64,000 nt of DNA from Onthophagus taurus (taxonomy: Eukaryota > Arthropoda > Insecta > Coleoptera > Scarabaeidae). Below, piece by piece: positions 1 to 9,975 of this stretch. Where the stretch lies: positions 16,251,501 through 16,315,500 of the forward strand of contig NC_091971.1 of NCBI RefSeq assembly GCF_036711975.1, read 5' to 3'. The notes under the pieces were generated by a model. It did no database searches, was not told where the DNA came from, and saw nothing but the letters and a program-made list of their open reading frames with translations. A program made the translations under genes and the position numbers. Positions within the stretch are counted from its first letter, which is position 1; every line of letters begins with the position of its first letter.

Positions 1-885
1 AGATTTGACATAAACTTGTGCGATGATATCTGCAATGAGTTTTTCTATACAATTTATGGTGGTGTTTTTTTAATCTAAGCATTCTTATTAGGTTAATTGA
101 ATGCCATACAGGATATTTCGAGCTTGCATGCTTGCCCTCAGATTTAAGTACGTGAGCGTCCAGGTCGTTGTATAATGCTTCATAAAAAACATTACAGTAT
201 TGTTCAACCGATGATAACGTAAATAGATGAGTCCAGTCGATGTTAAGCAGTACCTCGTACATGTCAGGCAGATAAGATAACATCTCGAGCTATCAAATGT
301 GTAGGCACCGTTACCGAAATAGTAAGTAGTAATGCCGATTGGTAATTATCTTCTCGTACCAATGTAAAGTCTCACTGTTTAATTTGAAACTCAAGTTTGA
401 GGAAGCAAGTATCAAATCAAGAGTTCTATCAATGATATTCATTACATTATTTAATTGCAGAAAGTCATTATTACTTCAATATTAAAATCACCCATGACTA
501 TGGTATCCAAAGACATATCCAACATTGATTCAATGTAATCGAAGGTGTAACTATACATACATTCCTCCAGGTGTAACAGGTGGGAAATAGCAGACAACAA
601 TGTTAAAGGCCGATTTCGTCTTTTTAAAGTCAATCCGTACAGCTTTCAAGTCAATTGATTCAATAGGACAGGAGGCAATCATGATATTCGAAGTAGCAAC
701 TCCGGAATTAACAGCCAGTAACATCTCTCCACCCTTATGGAAAGATCGATCACATCTAAAAACGTCATACCTGTCTGGAAAGATCTCGTAGTCTAGGACG
801 CTCTTCTTGACCCAAGTTTCACTGAGAGCAGTAATATCAAAGTCTGATGCATCGACCAAAGTAAAAAATTTGTTTTGATAGTATA
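1..885 (-). mobile_element. Jockey/CR1-type LINE fragment (endonuclease and linker), truncated by window edge
   Basis: Reading on the minus strand from about 885 downward, one frame (859-551) gives an APE-type endonuclease start with ALSETWVKKSVLDYEIFP, then FRCDRS and an AVNSG loop. A second frame (633-451) continues with VMGDFNIE, the conserved catalytic GDFN motif. Below that, about 290-60, comes a linker resembling the segment before reverse transcriptase (a KYPVW motif followed by basic residues). The frame changes near 560-630 and internal stops show it is dead. The reverse transcriptase would lie left of the window. Family assignment to Jockey or CR1 is from the endonuclease wording; the exact clade is uncertain. 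Confidence 0.7.
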
Positions 886-969
886 TGTTGTACTCTTTCC
901 GTTGGGAAGTTACTAGTTTTTCTTAACAATTCTCGGACATCCATTAATGAACTGTATTCTTAAATCATT

Positions 970-1452
970 TTCACCGTATTCAAAATCCGCATCTAACAAG
1001 GGAAATGAACAATCAAAGAAAATTTTGCGTAAACTTGTGGATGGGGCTCATTGGAAATAATTTAATTGGTCCTTATTTTTTGCCGGATGGTTTAATTAGC
1101 GCAGCATACAATGAATTTTTACATAACAATTTAATAGGCCTGCTTGACCATGTACCTTTAGAAAACAGATGTAATGTGGCTTTCCAGATGAATGCCTTGC
1201 ACACTATTCCCAAAATGTTGAAAATTCATTAAATGAAATGTTTCCTAATGATTGGATTGGGAGAGGAGATCTAATTTCATAGCCTGCAAGGAGTCTTGAT
1301 TTGACGCCCCTTGATTTTTATGTGTGGGGCCACATGAAAGAACATACACCTAACATACACCCTATGTTTACACAAGTCAACTCTAAGGATGAATTAATAG
1401 AAAAAATCAAAAACGAAGCATATGTTTTAAAAACGTTAATTACAATTACCTC
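970..1452 (+). mobile_element. Decayed Tc1/mariner-superfamily transposase, C-terminal half
   Basis: The plus strand encodes NNQRKFCVNLWMGLIGNNL and GPYFLPDGL, then LLDHVPLENRCNV, and after frame changes RPLIF and WGHMKE-like words. These match the catalytic half of a common insect mariner-like transposase (pattern [26 protein letters not shown]). Stops and shifts make it non-functional. A relative lies at 24880-25520 on the minus strand, with the same words in better condition ([23 protein letters not shown]). The 3' end runs straight into the 174-bp satellite. No terminal repeats were recognised. Confidence 0.6.
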
Positions 1453-1454
1453 CC

Positions 1455-2262
1455 CATAAATTTTTGTATACGGGTTATTCTAAGACCGTTAAACACAAAT
1501 ATGAATTTTAATTTGCGTTTCGAGTTGCAGAAATTAGTCATTTTTCGATTTTGGTCGAACAGTATACGCGCGCACGCAATGTTCACAACTTTGGGATTTT
1601 TTTACTCCCTTAAATGAAAACACCCCCCCGTAAATTTTTGTATACGGGTTGTTCTAAGACCGCTAAACACAAATATGAATTTTAATTTGCGTTTCGAGTT
1701 GCAGAAATTAGTCATTTTTCGATTTTGGTCGAACAGTATACGCGCGCACGCAATGTTCACAACTTTGGGATTTTTTTACTCCCTTAAATGAAAACACCCC
1801 CCCGTAAATTTTTGTATACGGGTTATTCTAAGACCGTTAAACACAAATATGAATTTTAATTTGCGTTTCGAGTTGCAGAAATTAGTCATTTTTCGATTTT
1901 GGTCGAATAGTATACGCGCGCACGCGATGTTCACATCTTTGGGATTTTTTTACTCCCTTAAATGAAAACACCCCCCCGTAAATTTTTGTATACGAGTTAT
2001 TCTAAGACCGCTAAACTCAAATATGAATTTTAATTTGCGTTTCGAGTTGCAGAAATTAGTCATTTTTCGATTTTGGTCGAACAGTATACGCGCGCACGCA
2101 ATGTTCACAACTTTGGGATTTTTTTACTCCCTTAAATGAAAACACCCCCCCGTAAATTTTTGTATACAGGTTATTCTAAGACCGTTAAACTCAAATATGA
2201 ATTTTAATTTGCGTTTCGAGTTGCAAAAATCGGTCATTTTTCGATTTTTAAATCTATGGCTA
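1455..2262. repeat. 174-bp tandem satellite array (about 4.6 units)
   Basis: The landmark TTTTTGTATAC recurs at 1461, 1635, 1809, 1983 and 2157, exactly 174 bp apart each time. Each unit contains GTTATTCTAAGACCG, a TTTGCGTTTCGAGTTGCA block, a purine/pyrimidine-alternating GTATACGCGCGCACGC segment and a C-run (AACACCCCCCC). Units differ by only a few substitutions, so amplification is recent. The last unit breaks off after a GATTTTTAAATCTATGG junction near 2255. An ATG-led frame through the unit is an accident of the repeat and not a gene. Confidence 0.93.
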
Positions 2263-3960
2263 GAATCTATGGCTAACTTCACAACCGTGATTTATCTATC
2301 TTACCTTCCCAAGCTACACATCTACCGTCTTCGCATATTCTCTTTGATCACATTGTACAGTCCTGTCCAAATAAAATTATACCATATTGTTAATTACTTG
2401 CTGAGTAATTTTCTAACCATGTACACATTTACTGTGATATGCTGATTATTACAAGTCGATTAGTGCCAGTGCAAGTCATATTTTCACCAGAAGTTATCCA
2501 AAAGTAAAATAAAAATGTTTTGAAGAACTCTAAGATCGCTCTATTACTATTATTAATTTATTTTAGTTAATGATAAATGAATTTCCTTTAGATATCGATA
2601 GTCTTAATTATGATCTTGCTAAAGCTCATTATTGATACCTGATTCTAAGCTTTGTGTTTGATACAAACCTCTAATATACAGATTTCCTGCATTATATGTA
2701 TTGCGAGATAGTGTACATAATTCGCCCTTGATGGCGTTATTATTAAATTTTCGAAAGTTTTAAAAAAATATACTTATCTGCTACAATGTGTATTGTTTCA
2801 TTTCTTAGGAAGACTAATTTGTAATAGCTTTTTCCTTTTATCCGTCTCAACCTGTATCTTAATAAGTTTAGCTATCTGTCAGTTCACAACCGATTCACAT
2901 GGAGATAAAAGAAATTTAATTTTTGTAAAAACGTAATGCACATTAGATGGGCACATATTCACATTACATAAGAAAATTACCAATTCCGCAAATCCTTAGC
3001 TTCTGAGCACCTTTTCGGGTCTAGAGACACTTCCTAAAATAGCATCTAAAGTCACCGATGAGATATTATGATGTCGGAAAACCTAATAACCGAACAGATA
3101 ATCCATGTCAGAATATTTTTCATCAAAGATATATGCTGATTGATATGACATAAAACTATGACAGTGTAATACCGGCCTAATAATCGATGAATTTATGAGA
3201 GATGTAGTGGTCTTAGTGCACAAAACAATTACATATTGCTACAATACACTAAGATAGCCCTGATATATAAAAGAATAACAGATAATATAACGGGTTTGCT
3301 AACTACAGTTTGTTGAAGAAATTCAAAGAACAGATAATCACCACACAAGATCTTCCAGACTTTCACGATTTAATGATATCGTTCCTACACCAAATAAATT
3401 TGTATTAATTGACAATAACAACAACTTTAATCTATCGAAGGAAATGCATCTCCGTTGCCATCTGTTTATTTACGAATATTTTATTTCAATCACTCATCAA
3501 CTTAATACTTGGTGCCACAATCTCTCCAACAGGTGCTCGCGACACCATCCGTTTCATAATTTCTACTACACCCAAGATACGATGACGGATCACCCGATTC
3601 AAACAAGCCGAAGCAACGGTATCAACATCCTATGAAGTCTATTAAACGGTGCGATTAAGCCTTATAACACCATGCGGTCACTTGAGACTTCGCAATTTAA
3701 AATTTTTATATTTAAATTTCTTAAAAGTTACATAAAATACTTCAATTACGTTCTTTTGATATTGTACTTGTAATATTGGCGTTTCTCAACAGAAGGGGGG
3801 GTTCCCTGATTGTGACGTCTCTTGATACTTGAAAACGTTGCGTGAAGATGGTCAGAATGTTACTGCCAATATACACTCACTTTCACATGAAATATACCAC
3901 CCATTAAGAATTAGACTGCAATTTTGAAACTTCGGTAAAATAATGCTTCATTATCAACTA
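2263..3960. other. AT-rich stretch without recognised gene
   Basis: Both strands lack a long or family-like reading frame. I see no tandem repeat, tRNA or transposase word. It may hold decayed repeats too old to read by eye. Confidence 0.5.
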
Positions 3961-5184
3961 AGAAACGATGAAAGTTTAGTTGAAAACAACAAAAATTAAC
4001 ATTTTTCAAGAAAAAGCTAGTTGTGGGTTGCATCCCCACGCGCTGCTTGGCATGTATTAACTCTTCTACCCATGCTCTCTATTAAGTGGTGGATATCCTC
4101 CTGGGGTATCTCGTTCCACGCAACCTCTAGATGGTGTCGAAGTTCATCCAGATTCTTAGGAGAGTACTTTTCTTGGTCGCCGAACCATCATATCCCAGAC
4201 ATGTTCAATCTGCGACAAGTCCGGTGACCGTGCAGGCCAGGGCAAAATCTGCAATCCAACCTGCTCCAGGAACTTTCTTGTAACCACAGCAATATGGTGT
4301 CTTGCATTATCCTGTTGGAAAGTGGCATTCTGCAACGTCTGCATGAAAGGTACTAACACCGGTTTCAGAATGTTGTCGATGCAACGATGTGCGTTTAATG
4401 TGCCTGGAATGAACGTAAGGGGTGACCTTCATCCAGCATATATCGCCCCCCAAACCGTAACCCCAGATGTTAAGGCTGTGTGTCGTCTTTGAACGAACTC
4501 CAAATTCACCCATCATTACGACCATCATTTACCCATAAACAAAACCTTGATTCATCACTGAAGACGATGTTATTCCATTTATGAACCCACCCTTGACGTT
4601 TTTCACACCATGCAAATCTGGCTGCTTTATGGGGAGGAGGTATTAATGGAAGCCGAAGGTAAGGACGGTATGAATCAAGCCCAAAGGAAGAAATTCTTCT
4701 GTAAACAGTTGCCATCGATAAGTGTCGGTTCAAAGCTCTCATCCAATCCACAGCCACCGACCTTGTTGTTTGAAATCGATCCCTGGTAGCCATCCGCCTA
4801 AGCAGTCGGTCTTCACGTGCGTTGCTTCTTCGGGCGAGTCTTCCAGCAGGACTCTGAATACCTTCTTCGGACCATAAAGTCCATATCTGAGCAACTGTAG
4901 TGTGGTCCCGATTCAGCCTTCTCCCAATCTCTCGGAATGAGAGACCCGCCTCTTTCATAGCGATAATTCGGCTCCTATCAAAGTCATTGATATGGGCAAA
5001 ATTTCGACAACGTCACACTGAGGGCATTATAAGGCGTCTACTTGACAGTTTGACAATCAAATAAACTGACATTTTGTGGACAGAAATTCATTAATTGCTA
5101 GGAAGAAAATATTGAAAGTTGGACATAATAATGGTACAGGAAACATAACAGTTAAGTTTTTTGGCGGAAACTTTCATCGTTTTT
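3961..5184 (-). mobile_element. Tc1-like DD34E transposon, 1,224 bp, transposase frameshifted
   Basis: The minus strand from 4958 encodes a paired-type helix-turn-helix (GLSFREIGRRLNRDHTTV), then LSMATVYRRI and the first catalytic segment IVFSDESRFCLW. After a frame change near 4510 it continues with FQQDNARHH and PWPARSPDL, ending IEHVWDMM. There are 34 residues between the second Asp and the Glu, the Tc1 DD34E spacing. The ends are imperfect inverted repeats: AGAAACGATGAAAGTTT at 3961 against the reverse complement of AAACTTTCATCGTTTTT at 5184. Each end is flanked by TA (3959-3960 and 5185-5186). The frameshift and a stop after KVLS make this copy inactive. Confidence 0.85.
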
Positions 5185-6104
5185 TAATATAGGGAGCCAA
5201 AATCATATAAAAAAATGATACGTAATGTGATACATGGGGTAGGAGGAAAAATCATGATTTGAACTAATTATCAGCGATTAGAGCATTTTTTGAGTTATGG
5301 CTAACCATATTACAAAATACATATGTACCCCATGAAAATGTAATTGTCGACGAACAGTTACTCACATTAATATTCTTTCTAAACCAGAATGAAGTATGGA
5401 AAAAAGATTTGGAGAGCCCATTTGTCTTCAATTAGAATTAAACCAAATTCTTAAATTTAGTTCTCTAACTTTGTTTTCTAACATAATTTTTTCTTTGTAA
5501 TACATACTTATTTCTGAGAATTCATTACATTCCATTTAATCATTGAAACTTTTTTATCATTTCAACCATTCTGTCCTCATCTCACCCAGTTTACGTATTG
5601 AATTAATCAAATATATAATTTATCTTAGAGGTATCTTCTAATCTTCATGATGTTGTCACCAGTTTATTATTAAATGTTTTATCTAACTGTTATTTATTTA
5701 TCTTTTTCGTGTTATACATTTTTTGGGTAAATATGTAAATGTTGGGATTTACCAGCTAAAATGTTCACTTTTAATCTCGGAATGAAGGATATCTCCAATC
5801 ACATTTTCCTTTGACGCCTCCTTGCTACGTTTTCTTCTCGTTACGTTGTTTATCGTTGTTGAGTATTAAAGTGATGCATCTGAAACATCTTGTTTGTCAT
5901 TAGACGTAAAATTTAATTACGAGAGGTTAATGAGGAAACGATATTGGGGTTATCTCGTTAGTACTTGTAAACTTCCATAAATGATGTGCACTGGTCCTAA
6001 CATTGAACTAGGAAATTAGAAAGAAAAGTATTAATTGAAGTGACAACATTAAGAAATAACAGCTGCACACGATATTGGGGAATCCATTGTCATTTACTAA
6101 TATA
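5185..6104. other. AT-rich intergenic stretch
   Basis: No coding frame, repeat array or transposon end could be supported between two Tc1-like elements. Confidence 0.5.
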
Positions 6105-8264
6105 AACTGACCGGCAAAAAAAACCGGCCACTTAAATTTTGCCACAATTTCAAAGGTGGGTTTCTCGCGAACCACTCATTCGATTTTGATGATTCCTTTT
6201 TTGATCGAAAGGTTGATTCTGCTGTAATAATCCTGCGATAGAAATTTTTATTCGGATATTAATTTGAGCATATACGGGGTGCAAGAATGAGAAAAGCATT
6301 TTTTCTCGAAATTTGTAATACCCTGTGGGGTGCAGATGCTACAGCAGAGGGTGTTAACTCGAATCAAACGGTAGCCCAATCTTTTCTGAACATTTTGTTT
6401 TTTTATTCACTCTATTATCTCTGTTACTAACGAAGATGCAGTGTTTTAAAGCGAACGCCTGTGAAGACATGACAAATAAGCATGCAAAATGAGGTGGCGC
6501 GCTAGGTAGCGTATGTCAGTTGTTTCGAATAGTAAATTGACAGTTGTCAATAACTGATGTTGCGGGTATTATTAGTTTAATTGAAGATGGCAAAAGTCAG
6601 CGGTACGTTGCCCATACGTTGGGTATACCCCGAACAACAGTTCAGGATGCCTGGAACCGATATGTCGAAACAGGAAATTTTACTAGGCGGCAAGGTTCCG
6701 GTAGAAGACGAGTGACAACAGCAGTTGATGATCGATTTATTGTGCTAAACTAACTGCAAGAAGACCTGCCAAAAGACAGCGGCTGCTCCAGAGATATCGG
6801 CGAGCACGTCTTCAATTTGGACACCTCCATACGAATTGGGAAATGGAACAATGGGGTAAGGTCACAGTATAAAGTAAATCAGTAGTCTCACTTGCCTTAT
6901 ATGGCGTAATCAGATTTGCTACAGCGCACACGCTGCGCGCATTCATACTACGTTTGCTACCTTATGAGTACGTGATCTTTATCATCGACATAAAAGTTTG
7001 TTGCAACATTTATTTCAATGATGCGCGCAGCGGATGCGCAGTAAAAAAATCTACGGACACGACGTCAAACGTGCCGACACGAAGTGAGACTACTGCTTTA
7101 CTTTATACTGTGGTAAGGTGCTCTTCACTGATGAGTCCCGATTTTGTCTCCGGTCACCTGATGATCGAGAACGAGTGTGGAGACGTCGTAATGAAAGGTT
7201 TGCGACTTGCACAATTTCGGAAAGAGTACCTTTCCATGGAGGTTCGGTCATGGTATCGGCGGGTATTTCGACGGAAGCGTATACAGCGGTCATCTTTGTT
7301 GAAAATGGCACGCTAAATGCCCACCGTTATATCGAAGATATTCTGCAAGAAGCTGTCGTGCCCTATTCCCATTTTATTGGAGACGGATTCACGGTAATGC
7401 ATGACAATGCGCGACCGCACGTAGCACGTGTGGTTAGCGAATATCTTGATGAGATGGGTATTGAACGGACCTTAACACTATCGAACATCTTTGGGACTAA
7501 CTTCAGAGACACATTCGTCGTCATCCTATCCTACCGGACAATTGATTCATAATTGTGTAGTCCACAAATCATTTCATTTCAACGTCTTCATATTCGTTTC
7601 TGACTATCGGGTGATAGTAGACAAAACCACTACTCATCCGTAAAAAAGACCTCCATTGCAGTACTCATTCTTCCATTGCTCGATCTCCCAATTCACATGT
7701 AAGCGCGCAGATTGAAGACGTGCACGTCGATATCTAGGAAGCAGCCTCGGCCCTTTGGCAGCCTTCTTGCAGCCAGACCAGTTCTAGCAAGTTTTCAGCG
7801 AATGGTTCTCTCACTGACATCACAGCGGCCTCTACAGCTGTCGTTCTACGATTGCTTAGAACAATGAAACGATCATCAGCTACTATTGTCACTCATCTTG
7901 TTTTCACAGGCGATCGCTTTAAAATACTGCATCTTCGTTAGTAACAGAGATAATAGAATGAATAAAAAAAGAAAATGCTCAGAAAAGATTGGGCTACTGT
8001 TTGATTCCAGGTAATACCCTCTGCTGTAGCAACTGCACCCCGCAGGGTGTTACAAATTTCGAGAATAAAAGTCTTACTCATTTTTCTCACCCCGTATATG
8101 CTAAAATTAAAATCTGAACGAAAATTTCTATCGCAGGATTATTACAGAAGAATCAACCTATCCATCAAAAAAAGAATCATCAAAATCGAATGCGCGGTTC
8201 GCGAGAAAGCCAGCTTTGAAGTTGTGGCAAATTTATAGTGGCCGGTTTTTTTTGTCGGTCAGTT
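6105..8264 (+). mobile_element. Tc1-like element with long inverted arms (foldback form)
   Basis: The ends are AACTGACCGGC at 6105 and its near-complement GTCGGTCAGTT at 8264, both flanked by TA. The inverted similarity runs inward for at least 350 bp: 6105-6470 against 7905-8264 share blocks such as CTCTGCTGTAG, TATCTCTGTTACTAACGAAG and GCGATAGAAATTTTTATTCG-like words. The plus strand encodes the transposase N-terminus at 6544-6753 (VAHTLGIPRTTVQDAWNRYV). From 7118 it encodes LFTDESRFC, GGSVMV, NGTLNAHRYIEDIL and MHDNARPHVA. The stretch 7560-7905 repeats the 5' transposase region inverted, so the right arm is a diverged inverted copy of the left half. The gene is disrupted by the MITE at 6863-7112 and lacks a proper C-terminus. 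Confidence 0.85.
6863..7112. mobile_element. 250-bp MITE nested in the Tc1-like transposase, 7-bp target duplication
   Basis: The ends are 31-bp inverted repeats with one mismatch: CACAGTATAAAGTAAATCAG at 6863, and the complementary CTTTACTTTATACTGTG ending at 7112. GTAAGGT stands on both sides (6856-6862 and 7113-7119). Removing the insert and one copy of GTAAGGT joins the transposase frame through WGKVLFTDESRF. No coding capacity; the interior has GC-rich inverted motifs (CGCACACGCTGCGCGC and ATGCGCGCAGCGGATGCGC). A 7-bp duplication with CA...TG ends is not standard for Tc1, hAT (8 bp) or piggyBac; the P superfamily is one possibility. Confidence 0.9.
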
Positions 8265-8419
8265 TATTAAAATATTATTCCAACATACAACTTGACGTAC
8301 TTTTTCTGCAAAATTGTAGCAATCAAATAATGCATACTAAAAGTACTAAGTGGTGCTCAATTACAAGACCTCTCTCTCTATATATTCAGCATCTCATTCA
8401 GCCTTCTGCATATTTTTTT

Positions 8420-9110
8420 ACTTTTTTATGTTTTTTCTGCCATCATCATCATCATACCAGCGCAAAATGGGACGTCTTGTTCTTTTCTCTCCCTACAGTT
8501 TTCATTCAGTTGTTTCTCTGTTCTCTCCATCCTACCGATGTGACCCTCCCAACGCCATTTCGCTTTCAACATTCCATCTTGGTGCATTGTCTTATCCATT
8601 CCATTAATTTCCATTTGATCTTGTATCTTGTTCATAAATTTCTTGGTGAGTGCCCGTGTTTTAGCACTATGAGTACTACATCATCTGCTTATTTAATTTT
8701 TGCCCTTCGATACTAATTCCACAGTTTTGCCAATGCAGTGTCCTGAATATGTCTTGTAGTACTTATGTGAATTAGCTTCGTCGATATAGAATCTCTTTGT
8801 CTTACTCCTCTTTCCAGTTTGATTCTTTCTGTTTCTGCGAGGATCTTAAGTATACTCGTTGCTCTCTTATAGATATTTTCAATAAGAATCAATTCTACAG
8901 TTTTCCAGTGCAGTTACTATCGCTCATATTTCAATTGAATCAAAAGCCTTATTATAGTCAAAAAACGCTATAGATCTCTGTTATATTCTAGAGATTTTTC
9001 TATGATATTGTGTAGTGACTGGAGATGATCTAAACTGCAATAGTGTTTCCTATAACCTGGTTGCTCACTATTATGATACAGGTCGAATTTGTTATTTTCA
9101 TGTGTAATTT
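8420..9110 (-). mobile_element. RTE-like LINE reverse transcriptase relic
   Basis: On the minus strand, about 9080-8930, words such as EQPGYRKHYCSLDHLQ, LHNIIEKSLEYN and FDYNKAFDSIE match the RTE/BovB-type reverse transcriptase motif normally written EQAGFR...VDYEKAFDS. At 8635-8426 the C-terminal KWRWEGHIGRM motif appears (usual form LKWRWAGHIARM). Frameshifts and stops separate the blocks. Confidence 0.75.
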
Positions 9111-9975
9111 ATATACTTGGCACAAGATCCTTATTGAATGGTAGTTCTGTTTTGTGTAACAATATCAATATCCCATTTGACGAAATGAAACTAAATCGAC
9201 CATCAGGAGATGACAATATAACAACAAAAACATTATAATTAATAGGAGTAGTGTAAAGTCATTATTCAATTAATTTCACAACTTTTTTACCGAAATATAT
9301 TGTGGATGACTCAGTGGCCATTTATCGGTAGCGAAATCGATTGAAATGAAATGACAATTTTATAGACCTGTTTTCTCAAGGTAAAAGTTATCATCTAGGA
9401 TTGTTACTAAAGCAATGCAACGGAATGAAAATTACTGTTCCAACATATGCTTTGCAACGTAATTTGCACGCCTCGTCGTGAAACGTCTGATTCATACCGA
9501 AAAAATAGAATGAAATCAATACTGATTGCAGAAAAGAAATGTTAATATTTTCTTTTAATTCATTTATTTCCACCCCACTCTGTTTATAAATTTTTTTTTT
9601 ATTTAATTTGTGCTCAATTATTAAAGTTTTTTTTAATCTTTGATGATCCGAAGATAAAGTACAATCGATAGAAATGAAAATTGTTTTAAAAAGAATTCTG
9701 TGTTATATAACGTATAATAACCTGTTATTATCTTTTGTGGTGATTGTCTTGGATTTATTGCCAATAACTTTGCTAGTAGAAACAGATTTTCTTTTAATAC
9801 CTCGCAGATTAAATACTTTGGTGATTATGTCTTGTAATTGAATTACTTTTTTATTATCACTCTTTGTAAAAATGTCTAATTAAAAACATTTAAACACTGT
9901 TTTAAAACATCTTGTATTTTAATTTTTTTTTAAATAATTTGTTATAACAAAATTTTCTTATTCATCCTTATTTAG
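9111..9975. other. AT-rich stretch, probably upstream intron of the NPF-rich gene
   Basis: No frame or transposon word could be supported. The stretch ends in a pyrimidine-rich acceptor (TTCATCCTTATTTAG at 9975) for the exon starting at 9976, so at least its right part is intronic. Confidence 0.5.

Noticed and set aside
2197..2445. 82-codon plus-strand frame at the end of the satellite array
   Set aside because: It begins inside the 174-bp repeat unit and runs into AT-rich DNA; no motif and no codon pattern of a gene.
8216..8716. 166-codon plus-strand frame
   Set aside because: Antisense to the RTE motif KWRWEGHIGRM and starts within the Tc1-like right arm; a shadow frame.
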